Assembly (NCBI GenBank): GCA_025267735.1
Contig: CM046307.1
Span: 34,835,231 to 34,899,230 of the forward strand
Direction of reading: 5' to 3'
Length of the DNA stretch: 64,000 bases
From: Mactra quadrangularis
Lineage: Eukaryota > Mollusca > Bivalvia > Venerida > Mactridae
In this document: positions 27,901 to 42,900 of the stretch, piece by piece
How positions within the stretch are numbered: the first letter of the stretch is position 1
Layout: every line of letters begins with the position of its first letter
Made by a program: the position numbers and the translations under genes
Notes under the pieces: generated by a model
Database searches by the model: none
What the model saw: only the letters and a program-made list of their open reading frames with translations
What the model was told of the DNA's origin: nothing

Positions 27901-30900
27901 TAGTCCACCACATGATAACATTAAAAATTAACGATTTACGTACGTAAAAATCCACTAAAAATTGCCGTCATTTCACGAGAAATCGCAAAGCATTTTTGAA
28001 GAAAAAAAAATACTTGTGTAAAATCATCAATGAAACTGTCTGTATTAAACAATTTGATCAGTTCTATTAAAAAAATGTTGAATGTAAACAAAATAACAAG
28101 CTTATCTGCAATTGCCAATATTTTTTTTTAATAGGCCATTTTCTTTTGATCATAATTATTTAGCTGACAAATAAAGAATTAGGTCATTCTTGTTTTACAG
28201 ATCTCGGATCGTGCAAGTTTCCGAAATTTGCGTGTATCGTGCGTGTATCGTGCGTGTATCATTCATCCCGTGTGCGTGTATAATTCACCGTGTATTTCAA
28301 TCGTGTAACGTGTAGACCGCTCATCGTGTAAATACACGGTAAAAATCGGTCCGAGATATTGTGATTTTGCGTTTTATTACCGTGTATCGTGTGCCCGAGA
28401 TATTGACAAATCCATACGTATAAATGTATTAAATACTTATGCATTGTCGACCAATCATCATCCGTAAACAAAAAGAAAAACCGCGATTCATTAAGTTGAG
28501 TTAAGAATAAATTAATTATTATTATTATTTCCTGTTTAAATGCCGTACGTCGATAAACTGCGGCTCATTCCGGACCAATCTGCGGTCAATTAAATTGCGG
28601 CCCAACCGAAATGTTGTTACTAAATTAAAATAATCGTTATAATATTATTATATTTAAAATGTAAACACATGCTTTCATTTATCTTAATCATCAAACATTT
28701 TCTTTGTTTGTCAGTGGCTAAAGCGTTTAGTAAACAAACTGTTATAATTGACATCTCACTTGGTCAAGAACTCGTTTATCACGACTATATGATTAAAAAA
28801 GTAATCATTGTTTTAATTCTTAAAGTAAATTAAATTATTTAATTTTTACAGTTTATTCGTATTATTCCCTCATATTTGCGTATTTATATGTAAAACTTTT
28901 TATTCAAATATCGATTTTGTAGTCGGCATAAAATAGTAAGTTAACACGAGTTGTGTGTACTGTCTTAATACCGCGTCTTCACGCAAGCACTGCATGTAAA
29001 CGTTTATATCTAGTATACATACTACTAAAAAGGCGACCATTATACAATACGACATGCTCATATTTTTTTAATCACGCGTAGACTGTGTTTTGAAAAAATA
29101 TATTAATTCAAAGTATTTTTCACCATGAATGGCTTGAAAATAAAAACAGAGAAAAAACTTGAAACGTGTATTTCTTTTTCTATCGTGTGGGTTTCGCCGG
29201 CTATCGTGTGTGTGGTTTTAAATCTGAATAAAGCCAACTTACAAAGAATGACATAAACAATTTTTGACAGTAATGTTATTCTTTATTCTGCAGTTTGTAT
29301 TTTTGTTATACATCAAGTACTTACATAATTTGTTTGATAAAAAATATCAATCGTGTTCTTCTTTGTCTATCGTGTAATGACTGCTCGCCGATCGTGTACC
29401 TTTATTTCTACTAAAAATGTCGATATTCAATAAAATAATCTATACTATATGACTTGCTTATATTTTTACAATCAAGCTAAGACTGTGTTTAACTTTTGAA
29501 ACATATACACATACAATTATGACATCTTTTCTCAATGAATGTTTTAAAGAAAACAAAGGAAAAAAACTTTAAACGTGTATTTTTATCAATCGTGTGAGTT
29601 GATCGGCTTTTCGTGGTTTTTAATTCGATTAAAACAAACTTACTAAGAATGACATTAAATTATTTTGACAGTAATAATATTTTTATTATACAGTTAGTAT
29701 TTTTGTTGTACACCGTGTACTAATTCAATTTTTATACAAAATATTATCAATCGTGTTCTTTTTTGTCTATCGTGTATTGACTGCCCGCCTATCGTGTACC
29801 TTAATTTCTACTTAAAATGTCGATATTCAATAAATTTATTGATACAATATTATATTTTACAATCAAGCTTAACTGTGTAATGAACCAATGTAACATATTT
29901 AAATTTTTATTTCTTTGTCTATCGTGTGATTTCGAAGTTGACAATCGTGTGCGTGAATTTAAATTCGATTTAAGCCAACTTGTAACATTTTGTTTTTAAG
30001 AATTTGAGCAGGTAAACTCGATTTTCAATAAATTTAACAAAACTTATATTGTTTAGTTACATATTTACGACGAAACAGAAGAATATTTCTGTTTTCAATC
30101 TACATTTGAGACGCATTAATCGTTTAACGTGTCGTCGTTGAAACGTTTTTCTCTGGGCGAAAAAAGCCGAGGATTTCGAACAATCGTGTTAAACGTGTAT
30201 CGAGACTCGGAATCGTGTATTTTACCGCAAATCAAGCTATCTATCGTGTTCGTGTATCGTGTAACGTGCAGTCCGTGTTCGTATAACGTGCGTGTACCGT
30301 CCGTACCGTGTGACAACTTGCACGTTCCGATATCTGTAAGCATAAAAATTATATTAACAAATCAAACTTAACGCTATGATCACACACTTAGACATTGCAA
30401 CTAAGCCATTGCTGTGTAATAAAACATCGAAGAGGGCGAAAGGTGCAGACACGACACACATCTTAACAATGTCAACATGTGTAAATTTGTAACCAAACAA
30501 AAGATTAAAATGAATTCAGTCGCTTATAAATGATGAAATATACAATAAACAGACGTTTTGTGACAAATGGTCATGTAATTAGACAACATCACCATTTAAA
30601 ATTGATATCTCGTTTAACCAAATACCCGTAAAAGCTGAATTTATTGATCTACTTATCACCGAAAAAATGACTGTCTTAATTTCGTCCAAGTTTTTAGGAG
30701 CATATATCTGTGTACTGTTGTTAAATTAAATTGACAGTTTTGATATAATAATCAAAATTTGAAGTAACCGGTAAATTTGATGTAGGAAACAATTTTTCTG
30801 TTGCTTTTTTCTGTGTATTGGTAAGAAAAATAAACCGATATTTCGGGACACAATTTATTACCCCATTATCTTTGTCTCTGATTAAACATGAAAGAAAATC

Positions 30901-33900
30901 ATTATAATTTACTGTATAATTTTGTTGCGTCACTAATAACGCACTAGAGACATTTTAACAAGTCATCACTGTAAAAAATGTGTCAAATATGCAAATAACG
31001 CACAGTTGCAGAAACACTGAAATTACTTGTCATCAACATTTGTATAGGTTGAATTTTAAGCATATTGATAATTCATATATTTTATATATTCAATTGCTAT
31101 CATGACTTGTTGTATACATCTTTGACATTGTATCATCATGGTAGTTTATGACTAACAGTTAAAATAATAAAAAAAACTAGATAAATGGCATTATGAACAA
31201 TGTTCAGTTAGTTGAATACAATAGTTTCGTTGCTTTACAAGTACCTCTAATAACTAAAGAACGGACATGTTGTATTTGATTTTTAGAGCGAGTACAAATG
31301 CTTTAAGGGCGAGTAGTGACATACATGCACTAGTCCGACAGGGCGAGTTGTAATTTTGAAATTTTTACACCCCTGCTTATGACACTGGGATATATTGCTA
31401 ATTTTCTATGTTACAATGTATTAAAGTAGATTTATTATTTCTGTTTCAGGAGACAGAGGTTTCTTCATCTTCAGGTAATTATTCTTTCATTGAATAAAAT
31501 GGGTTTGTTCGTTCAAATTGATCTGAAACAAAAAAATACAGTTTATATAATGCCCCCGAGATGTTATACGTAATTTTTAAAGTTGTTTCTAAAACTAAAA
31601 CTGTATTTTCCTTCTTTTAGTACAACATGAAAACTCAGAAATATTTTAAAATATGAATGATACGCTGGTCGCTGGGATGTTAAATTGATGTCACCTTCAT
31701 TTAGTTTATAGCTTTATAAGATGCTAAGGATAGTATAAATTTTCCAAATTGCAAATCAGTATCAGAAAAGAATCGGTGTTACATAAATATCAGGATTTCT
31801 GATGACGGCCTACATTTACTCCTCACATTTTAATGAGACTGTCAATCTGAAATGGTAGGATTCAGTGTTGCATCCAGGGCGCGCGATCGCGCGAATCCCG
31901 CTGTTTTTAATCTCAATCCCGCAAATTTAAATTTTCGTGGGTGGCAACTCCCGCACAATCAGAAATGATCTCCCGCTATGCATAGGTTCGTACGCAACTA
32001 AATTGCATTTCAGAAGAAAAAAATCCTCTGGGAAATACTTGCAAATGATCAGTTCCGAAAATCCTTTCGATCTCTACCGTCTACCTGGGAAATTCCCGAA
32101 TGACGTAATTGTAGCTAGTCTGGTTCACTGCCTTCTTTACTCACGGAAATACCCTAGATCTAGAGAAAGTAACTCAGTCTGTAAAATGACGTCATTTATC
32201 GGGTAGAGGGATATGTGCTATTGAGCAATATCCCGGCCATGTGAACATGTGGCTTATATCGTGTAAAAATTTCAAACGCGGTATAGGTTTGAAGTAAGAT
32301 AAATTCTGTTTTGGATTATGTCACATAAATGGATAACAGACTTTTATCAAGTCGGGTACAGAGATCGACCCGCAGCCATGTACTTCTTCGAATATGGAAT
32401 AGCGGATGCATGAATCTTCGTCTCCGTGTGGGAGCAGCCCCGTCACGAAAAAGAACGCAAAACATTCGAACCGAAAAGACTTACTCTTGGCTAAATTACG
32501 AGCATGGTTTGGGTATGTTTTGTGAGCTTTGTTTAAAATCGCGTAAGAAAAAAAAACGTTTACAGCCGGGTGTACTTATTAAAGAACATCAACACTCGCG
32601 AGACATTTAGAATCAAACAATCATTGTTGTGCATTCCAACTTTTCACTCCCCCCTTTTTGAAAATCGGTGGGGGATCTCCCCCTCTCTGGGTTCATCCTG
32701 GATGCAACACTGAGGATTTGAGTCCTTACTTTCAGAAACTCTAGAATTTCAGTAGCATTTCTTAATAGGAGTGTTGTTGTGTTGTTTTTATGGTGAAATA
32801 CATGCATTTATTTTCTCCACACTGCAAAGTTATCACACCTGATGATTGGCTTGTTTGTTAGTGGAAGGGTACTTGTCATATGATGATGAATATGTCATTT
32901 TCATACAAATATTTGTCACATTCTGCGTGCTGATTATCATGATAAACATTTGTTATAACTCTGTCTCTTCCTTAAATATAACTCTTAGGTTTATACATAA
33001 TTATATTTTGATAATATTTTATAGGTTCATTCTTTTTAAGCTGAAAAGGTTTTTGAAAAATTATTTTTGAAATAAAAAAGAATAAGGAAAGTTTTCCTTC
33101 CATCTAATTTTGTTATTTTACATAAAAGTTGTAGATACAAGTTCATTTTAATAAAGTGATGGAATATTGGTTCAATGAAAAAATGTTTTAATTAAGTTGA
33201 CTAAACCTTATCCGATTGGTTGTGAAAGTGACTTACAGTGAACTCGACAGTTCCGGGTCAGTAACGAAACAAACGATGCGTGTCTCTTCAAAACGAAAGT
33301 TGTGGGAATCAAACCTGCTTAAATTGATAAACAAATACTTCCACCTTACCATGCTATAATAAATTAATAGTGTTTATTTGCTTGTAATTTCCTACAATTT
33401 TCGAAATTGCATGTTGCAAACTCGATAGTTGCGGGTCGCACTTGCCAATTCCGGGTCACGTGACAGATGCTTGTCTCTTTAATCCGGAGTGGTCTCAACA
33501 TGGTTAAAATCAATAAAGCAACCGACTTTTTGTCAATAAAGACTTTATCTCATATTTTCTTCCAAGTTAAACAAAAATAAAGCTCGTAAATTAAAGATCT
33601 AATCATGTCACTTGCAATTACCTATTGCATATAAAAACAAACACCATAAATACAATTACAGGTCGTCCACGTAAACATTGCGTATATAAACATAGCCAGT
33701 TTCATTACACACCGATATTTAGGGGTGAATTATTTTTACAATTTTATAGTTTAATCAGTTTACACTTATTTTATTAACATATCATTTTGTAAAATTTACA
33801 ATGTGTATACATATTATCCAAAATAAATGTTACGTACAAAAATGGTCTGTTTAAATCAGTAAAATGTTTTTCATGCATTAGCTTATTCACCTATTTAGTG

Positions 33901-36900
33901 GGCAAGTCCATTATTTAAAGTACAAAAACACGCATGACCTAGAATACGACCTGTAGTTGCGTGTAAAAAGTAAAACTCAAAATATCAAACAATAATTGTA
34001 TTTAATTGACAAATATCTTACATATTGGATAAAATTATGTATAAAATTTTTTTTAAATGTTAAAAAAAAAATCTTTTTAATTAAAATAAATGATTGTATA
34101 TAATACGGGTTAAGTTTTGACCCGAAATTGTCACGTGCTTACCAGGTCAAATTGTCTGCATTATTGTCAAACAGTAATTAGATTAAACAAATCTATGAGT
34201 TAAATCGTGTTCACCGATAAATTTCCAGCAAAATGATGTGCAATAAGGACTTATTTTATCTAATTTGTGGATATAAATCGCTGTTTTTTAAAACGCATGG
34301 ACGAAACGTTCACGTACTTTCGCATTGGTTGGAAAAGACGCTGTTTAGTGTTTCATGACTATGACTTCCGGTAGAGAAATGTTAACATGGAAAGTTTGTG
34401 TAATGGTAGCTAAGTGGTAAGTGTACATGACTGAACTATCATATAATCAAAATATTGAATTATTAAGGAATCATCTGTACTATTTTAAAAAAGTGACCCG
34501 GAATTGTCGATGACCCGGAACTGTCGAGTTCACTGTAGTAGATCATCAGATGAATAAACTTTGAATTGAAGAATTTTTGTTGGTTGTGCTTTCTTCATAT
34601 TTGTTGAGGTGGAAAAACTTTGCTAATAACTGAATTGCTTACTTAGCTAATAACTGAATTGCTTACTTAGTTGATTGTAACTGCTTCATTGCTGTTGTTC
34701 TGTTTGCAGGGGAAGGAACTAACGGTAGTGCTTCATCATCAACAAATTCAAATCCATTTCAAGCTGTAAAACCAGCCAAGTTTGTGCCTACAATTGGTGG
34801 TAAGTAATTTTTACTAAATAGATAAAAGTTTTCAGGATTTTTTGGGACTTGGGGAAAGGTTACTTTTTCTATGTAAAAGATCCTAATATTAAAGAATAAT
34901 GAAATTTTAGGATTTTTCCGATTTTGGAAATTTTTCACCTGTTTCTGTACTTTTACTTTGTTTTAGTGTTTCTTTGAATTGTATGATTTAGAATCATAGT
35001 TTGTTGCTTGACACATTGTGAAACTAAATCACTAAATTTGATCTATTTGATTTTAAATAGACAGGCATTGATTTTTTGTATATCAGACGAATAGTAAAAA
35101 ATTTGGTTCTTTATCCTTGATTTGAATGTTGATGTCAAATTGTATTGTTTGATAAAATTTTGTTTATATTTTATAATGCTATTTACATTAGATTTACTGA
35201 ATTTGCCAGTTGAGTTGAACTGTTGTGCCTGCATTTGAGAAACTGAATTATTGATTTTATCTGACTTTAATATTACTTTAATACTATCTTTATGATAAAC
35301 ATTTAATTGGAATATATATGTTTGCTATTTTTGAGATGCAATGTTAACTGGACTGCTTTGATATTGCTGTTTTGGAAAGATTTATTTAATGTGTCTATAA
35401 TATTGCATTTTTATACGCCCGTTTTGAAAAAACGGACGTATTATGTTATGATGTTGTCCGTCTGTCAGTCCGTCCGTCTGTCCGTGGACAATTGCTTGTC
35501 CAGATGATAACTCAAGAAAGGATGTACCTAGGTTCCTCAAATTTTATGTGTGGATAGCCCTTGGGTGAAGGAGGTTCCCTATTGATTTTGAGACCCAAGG
35601 GTCAAAGGTCAAGGTCACTGGGACTTAAAATAGGTAAAACTTGTCCGGGCAATAACTCAACAACGACTACCTAGGTTCACAAAATTTTATGTAAGAGTAG
35701 CTCATGTGTCAAAGATGTTCCCTATTGGTTTTGGGGCCCCTGGGTTGAAGGTCAAGGTCACACGGGCCTCACATGGGAAAAAAACTTGTCCTGACAATAA
35801 CTGAACAACCAATCTACCTAGATTCACCCAATTTTAGGTGAGAGTAGCCCTTGTGTCAAGGATGTTTCCTATTGGTTTTGGGGCCCCTGGGTCAAAGGTC
35901 AAGTTCACAAGGGCATCATATTGAAAAACCTTGTCCGGACAATAACTCTACAACCACTGTACCTAGGTTCACAAAATTTTATGTGAAGGTAGCCCACATG
36001 TCAAGGATGTGCCCTATAGGTTTATGGGGCCCCAGGTTTAAAGGTCAAGGTCACAGAGGCATCATATGAAAAAACTTTGTCCGGACAATAACTGAACCAC
36101 CAATGTACCTAGGTTCACCAAATTTTATGTGAAGGTAGCCCATGTGTCAAGGATATGCTCTATTAGTTTTGAGGCCCCTGGGTCAAAGGTCAAGGTCACA
36201 GGGTCATCATATCGAAAAACATTGTCCGGGTAATAACTCAACAATGACTGCACCTAGGTTCACCAAATTTCATGTGAGAGTAGCCCATGTGTCAAGGATG
36301 TGCCTTATTAGTTTTGGGGAAACAGGGTTAAGTTTTAACCTTCAACCAGAAGATATCAAATTACCAAGCAGTGACTTTAAATGTTCAATCAATATGTTAA
36401 TAAAGTCAAAATGGCAAACAATAAAAAACTTGTCCGGACAATAACTGAACCACCAATGTACCTAGATTCACCAAATTTTATGTGAGCGTAGCCCTTGTGT
36501 CAAGGATATGCCCTATTGGTTTTTGGGCTCCTGGGTCAAAGGTCAAGGTCACAGGGGCATCATATTGAAAAACCTTGTCCGGACAATAACTCAACAACAA
36601 CTGCACCTAGGTTCACAAAATTTTATGTGAAGGTAGCCCTTGTGTCAAGGATGCGCCCTATAGGTTTTGGGGCCCCAGGTTCAAAGGTCAAGGTCACAGA
36701 GGCATCATATGGAAAAACTTTGTTCAGACAATAACTGAACCACCAATGTACCTAGGTTCACCAAATTTTATGTGAGAGTACCCCATGTGTCAAGGATATG
36801 CTCTTAAGGTTTTGGGACCCCTGGGTCAAAGTTCAAGGTCACAGGGGCATCATATTGAAAAACCTTGTCCAGTCAATAACTCAATAATGACTGTACCTAG

Positions 36901-39900
36901 GTTCACCAAATTTCATGTGAGAGTAGCCCATGTGTCAAGGATGTGACTTATCAGTTTTGGGGAAACAGGGTTAAGTTTAAACCTTCAAACAGAAGATATC
37001 AAATACCTAGCAGTGACTTCAAATGTTCAATTAATATGTTAATAAAGTCAAAATGGCAAGCAATGAAAAACATGTCCGGACAATAACTGAACTACCAATT
37101 TATCTAGGTTCACCAAATTTTATGTGAAAGTAGGCCTTGTGTCAAGGATATGCCCTATTGGTTTTGGGGCTCCTGGGTCAAAGGTGAAGGTCACAGGGGC
37201 ATCATATTGAAAAACCTTGTCCGGACAATAACTTAACAAGGACTGTACCTAGGTTCACCAAATTTCATGTGAGAGTAGCCCATGTGTCAAGGATGTTCTC
37301 TATTGGTTTAGGGGCCCCTAGGTCAAGTTTTAACCTTCAACCAGAAGGTATCAAATTACCAAGCAGTGACTTCAAATGTTCAATCAATATGTTAATAAAG
37401 TCAAAATGGCAAACAATGGAAATAATGCTATATTTAATAAGTAACATGAAATTAGTTCACCAAATTTTATGTGAAGGTAGCCCATGTGTCAAGGATGTTC
37501 CCTGTTGGTGTTGAGGCCCCTGGGTCAAAGGTGAAGGTCACAGGGGCCATCATATGGAAAAACCTTGTCCGGACAATAAATTAACAATGATTGTACCTAG
37601 GTTAACAAATTTTATGTGGATCAGCCCATTTGTCAAGGAGTAATGTGCTGATAGCTCTTTTGTAGAGGATGTTCCTTTTTGATTTGGAAATCCCAGGGTC
37701 AAAAGTCAAAGTCACTGGGACTTAATTGGTCACTGGAAGTTTATATGGGAAAACTTTGTGCCGGTGATTACTCAACCATGGCTGTACCTAGGTTCTCAAA
37801 ATCTTTGCTTTGGATAGCCCTCCAGTTAAGGACCTATTCCGGGATCATTGGTCAAGGTCACAGGGACTTCATATGAGATAGAACACAGCATGGACTGCAC
37901 ACGGGCGTATAATGCCCCGCCCAGCGGAGCTCTTGTTAGGTATAATTCAGAGGAACAGATAAGCTGCGTATCTGCGTAAATACGCAATTAAAAATCTCGA
38001 AAACCCTATAAGAATAAAAAATTTGCGTTTCATAACCCAATTAAAAACTCCTGTTCTCATAAAGTCTCGAAATCGCCGCGTATCGAACGTAAATAAAAAA
38101 AATCGAAACTGGTCAGATAAGAGATGCGAAAAATGAAACTTCACGCGACAATTACATGCCAATTACATCTCATTAAAACCCAATTGTCGTTCACACGCTG
38201 GGAGATTAACTCGCCAACATATGTATGCACAAGGATGTCACAAAATCGATAATAAAGTCGCCGACTTATGATTACACACTCGATAGCATCTGTATATACC
38301 TTTACCTATACACGTCAGAGTACATTGGAAATAGCGCATATATATATTTTAATTGTTTGCAGCAATTAAATCAATATTAATCCTTTGTTAGAGAACAAAT
38401 ATGTGTTTGCAGTTTGAGCGGAAATTGAGGTAAACAATTTAAGATGTGTGTCGGCATTTTTTCACACTTTCTTTGTCGATGTTTGATAGCGTAACAATGA
38501 CATAATTGCAATGTCTCATTATGTAATCATGGAGTCTAATATAAATTAATTGTCATGAAATATGTATTCTAAAAACAAGCGTGACCTAATTTGTTAAATT
38601 GTATTATATATAAAACTTTATAAAAACGATATCGGCGATCCCAGGAAGTCATTTTTTCTTTGTTAAAATTACAGACGATAATTGTCAATAATACCGTTTT
38701 GTGTAATTTAATTTTATAGTGTTTTGTATTATTTTACAACAAAAATATTTTATAATATATAATTAAGTATTGTATTTCGTAAAAATAAAATCCTTTCAAT
38801 TATGATGACTTATTATACCCCCGCTTCGAAGAAGAGGGGGGTATACTGTTTTACCCTTGTCCGTGTGTCTGTGCGTCCGTCCGTTACAAAATTTCCGTCG
38901 CAGTTTTCTCAGCAACTATAACATGCAGCAGCCTAATACTTTGCATATTGCTTCATCCCATAGTCCCATGTGGTGTAAAGCGATTTCATGCTCCTTGCTC
39001 ATCTAATTCCTGTTTGTCGCATATTTTTAGATTTTGGCGGGGGTATCACTAGTGAGCATTAGCTCACAGATTTATTGTCATATATTTTCGCGACCCACGC
39101 TATCGCAAATTAAGTAAAACATTCTTAAATCTTCATAATTAATGTAATAAGCTTATTAGTTTTCATTTGTTTTTCTTAATTTAGCAAACAGTGCCCCAGG
39201 AACCGACAAATTCGAACTTACATTCCCATTTTCTGGTGTTCGTTGATGAAACAAATGTCAAAATGCCAGACATATAACCAGCTTGAGGCTGTTGTTAATT
39301 GCTTAAAGAACATGCATCTAATAGTAAGAGTCTGAAAGATCTTGCATTATAAAGTTCTGACAATCAAATTTAATGGAGAATAAAAACTGAAGTCATTGTT
39401 TTGAATGCTATTGTTACCGATTGGCTAGACATTATATTTTTCCAATTTAAACCAAAATGCCGATAAAATTCCCAATTCTAGGGGATGAATTCACAAAATT
39501 GTGGAAAAAAAACACTGGTGGTTGCTGTCCTAGTTACAATATCTTCAATAAATATTTATAAGTATATTTGTGCATACCTAGTTCCATGGTTTTTTTATTA
39601 GTACTCAATTTATCGTCATATAAATGGAAAATACTCCAGCGAAATATCTTGGAGTAAAAAAATTACGCACTCTATTGGAAATGGCTTAACTCAATTGTCT
39701 GGAAAACTGGGAGTAAATACCCAATACACCCCAAACCTTATCTGTTCCTCTGCTGGTATAATTTAATTGAGTTATAATATTGCAACTTTTGAAATATAAT
39801 TTAATTGAGCAATAATATTGCAATTTTTGAAATATAATTTAATTGGGCTAATATATTGCAATTTTTGAAATATGATTTAATTTGGCTATAATATTGCAAT

Positions 39901-42900
39901 TTTTGAGATAAATTTAATTGGGCTATAATATTGTTAGTTTTAAGTTACCAGTTCACTTGAAATATTTTTGATGCTCAATTGCCTACTGTACTTATACAGT
40001 ACCCACCAAAAGTTTGGAGACATTTTCACTTTGTAGGCCTGCTGATTAGCTTTAATCTAAAATTTGATAACTGTTTATTCAGAAACTCTTTAAAGTTTTG
40101 CTTTAATTTTTGGTTTTCATAATAATTATAACAGAGACTACAAAAATAGCATATAAGCTATGTTATGGAAACTTATTACAATTAGCATGGTGTTGGAGGC
40201 TTTAGGATGTCAGATGCTGAATCTTATAAATGTGTTGCATTCATGAAAATTGTTTTTCATTTTATCACCAACCATACTTAAATATATTAAAATTAATGAT
40301 TCAACAAAAGTAATCATCAAAATTCAAGAATTGTGGTAATTTTTTTGTCTCGATACTTTAAGTGGGTACTGTATGTGCTATTGTTTTTCCTTAAAAACTA
40401 AATTACTAATCAGATTGTTTATATCAATATAAACTGTATAAACTAAATGATATTTTCTTACGATATAATACATTATATTATTATAGCTACTGGTATGAAT
40501 CCATTTGCTGCTCGCCCTTCATTAAAATCTGATGTAGTATGTACATCAGGTAATATTGGTGTGCCTAGTCCTAAATTTATTCTTAGACCATCAGCTCTAT
40601 CTGCTCATCCACAAAATAATAGAAATGAAGGTAAAAGTTATATTTATATGTGATTTCAATGCTTTATAATGAATGATGTATATTTATTTAATGTTTTACT
40701 GTAAAATGTATTTTTTTATAAAAAAAGTGCAATGTAATATTAAGCTATCTGTCTACTATTTCTGTCTTACAGTTTTCATCCATTATTCACTAAAACAGAA
40801 TAGCCAGGTTCTGATTACAAGGATAAGATTGGTAAAACCTTGTAAACCAGGCCAATTGTGACCAAGGACTCTATAGAGTTAAATTCTATTAATCATTTCA
40901 TGAGCATATTTGTAACATTTTGACACCTTGTGTATTATCAAAGCTACAGTTTACAAACTAATTCCTATCTTTGTTTGTCTTGTCTATGAAATTTTGTGAA
41001 CAATAATCATAAAATCACATCATGATGTTCTTTATTTTAGAATCTGGAGAAAATAGTGGACCGGTTCCATCTTTATTGAAACCAGCCAAATTACCTGACC
41101 CTACCAAAGGAATTTTTACTAAAGGTATGCAGTCTTCATGACAAACTTTCATCATAATTGGACAATCTGTTGAACAAAATAGTATTTTTTTACTGGACCA
41201 AATGAAAGTTTAACTTACTAAAATATCTTAGTTAAAATATGCTGTCCATTTGAAAGATTTAGAATAATATATTCTAAATCAGATAAACAATATAACAAGC
41301 AGATTATAATTTTTATTAAATTAGGATAATTGTGGTTGTGAAATGTTGATGGACCATTGGACCACTCACTTTCGAAAAGTCATTGGACCAACAGTGACTT
41401 GGTCTGTTGTTCACTGGCATGATTTACTCATTAGATTTATTTTCAGACTTTCTCCATTATCTCAGCTTGCAGCAGTTCTGGTCACAAATCTAGAGGTCAT
41501 AGCTGTTATTCCAAGCCGAAACCAACATACATTAATGTAAATCGGTGATGAATTTTTATACGCCCGTTTTGAAAAAACGGACTTATTATGTTATGATGTT
41601 GTCCATCTTTCCGTCCGTCCATCTGTCCATCCGTGGACAATTGCTTGTCCCGATGATAACTCAAGAAAGGATGTACCGAGATTCCTCAAATTTTATGTGT
41701 GGATAGCCCTTGGGTGGAGGTGGACGAGGTTCCCTATTGATTTTGAGACCCCAGGGTCAAAGGTCAAGGTCACTTGGACTTAAAATAGGTAAAACTTGTC
41801 CGGACAATAACTCAACAACGACTGTACCTAGTTTCACAATATTTTATGTAAGAGTAGCCCATGTGTCAAGGATGTTCCTTATTGGTTTTTGGGCGCCTGG
41901 GTCAAAGGTCAAGGTCACAGGGACATCATATGGGAAAAAACTTGTCCGGACAATAACTGAACAACCAATGTACCTAGGTTCACCAAATTTTCTCTAGGGA
42001 CAGTGAGTTGAGATTGATTGACCCCTTTCCATTCCAGGGACAGTGAGTGGAGATCAACTGACCCCTAGGACATGTCCAAAATATGTTGTGGACAATAATC
42101 CAATAGCACCATTTAAGAAAAATACTAGCAAAATGTTTCATGCATATAATCTTTTCTTCATGACCATGTGCTCAACTTCATGTTGATGAGATGGGAAACC
42201 TTTTCAGGACTGGTCTTGAAGTTCAGGATACTTAAGATCAGAGAAAAGGTTCTTCTCCTATGTAAAGCAGCTGAAATAATAAAAATCAGGAATTTCGTGA
42301 TTTTTGGAAATGTTGAATTTCACCACTGTTGTTTTTATTTGACAGAAAATGAATTTACAGAAAAAGAGAACAAAGACTCATCAACAGTAAATCCTGCATC
42401 ATCTAAACCAACAATAACAACAGAGCCTGCTGATAGCTCTGGTGGAGAAAATCTCTTCCAAACAGCTCTACAGGAACACAATGATAAAAAGTAAGTCTAT
42501 ATTCTATGATTTTTTACAGTCAGTATTCTATGTAACTCATGATAATTTTCTTTTACTTAAAATATTATTGTTAAGCTTATAACAGGGTTTCGCTTCAATT
42601 TGCAAATTCCCCTAATGATGAAAAAAATATAGTAAGTGGCACAGAAAAAATATCTGTTTTAAAGATAAGCAAGTTTTTCTAAGTAGACTAAAATAAAATG
42701 CTCTAATTTACCAATGATTGTTAATTCAGATAAGAGTTGAGAAAAGTGAGACTGCCTGCGGCAATTATACATGTCAATTACATGGGTGAAAGTTTTCAGG
42801 ACTGATCCTGAAGTTCAGGATTTTTGGAACAGAGAAAGGGTTCTTTCCATATGGTAATGTGGCCTTAAAAACATGAAATTTGGAAATTTCAGGATTTTGA

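Noticed and set aside
35851..37514. Several 65-100-codon frames with a repeated RFTKFYV / HVSRMC pattern
   Set aside because: They come from family A tandem units, whose period is close to 48 codons; the same pattern appears in every copy and on both strands (for example 57262-57971). There is no start, splice or domain evidence.
42038..42134. Exon-like open stretch after CATTCCAG before RANBP3 exon f
   Set aside because: No donor gives a phase compatible with exon f without a stop, and exons e and f already join in phase 1. It follows a local duplication and a truncated family A copy.
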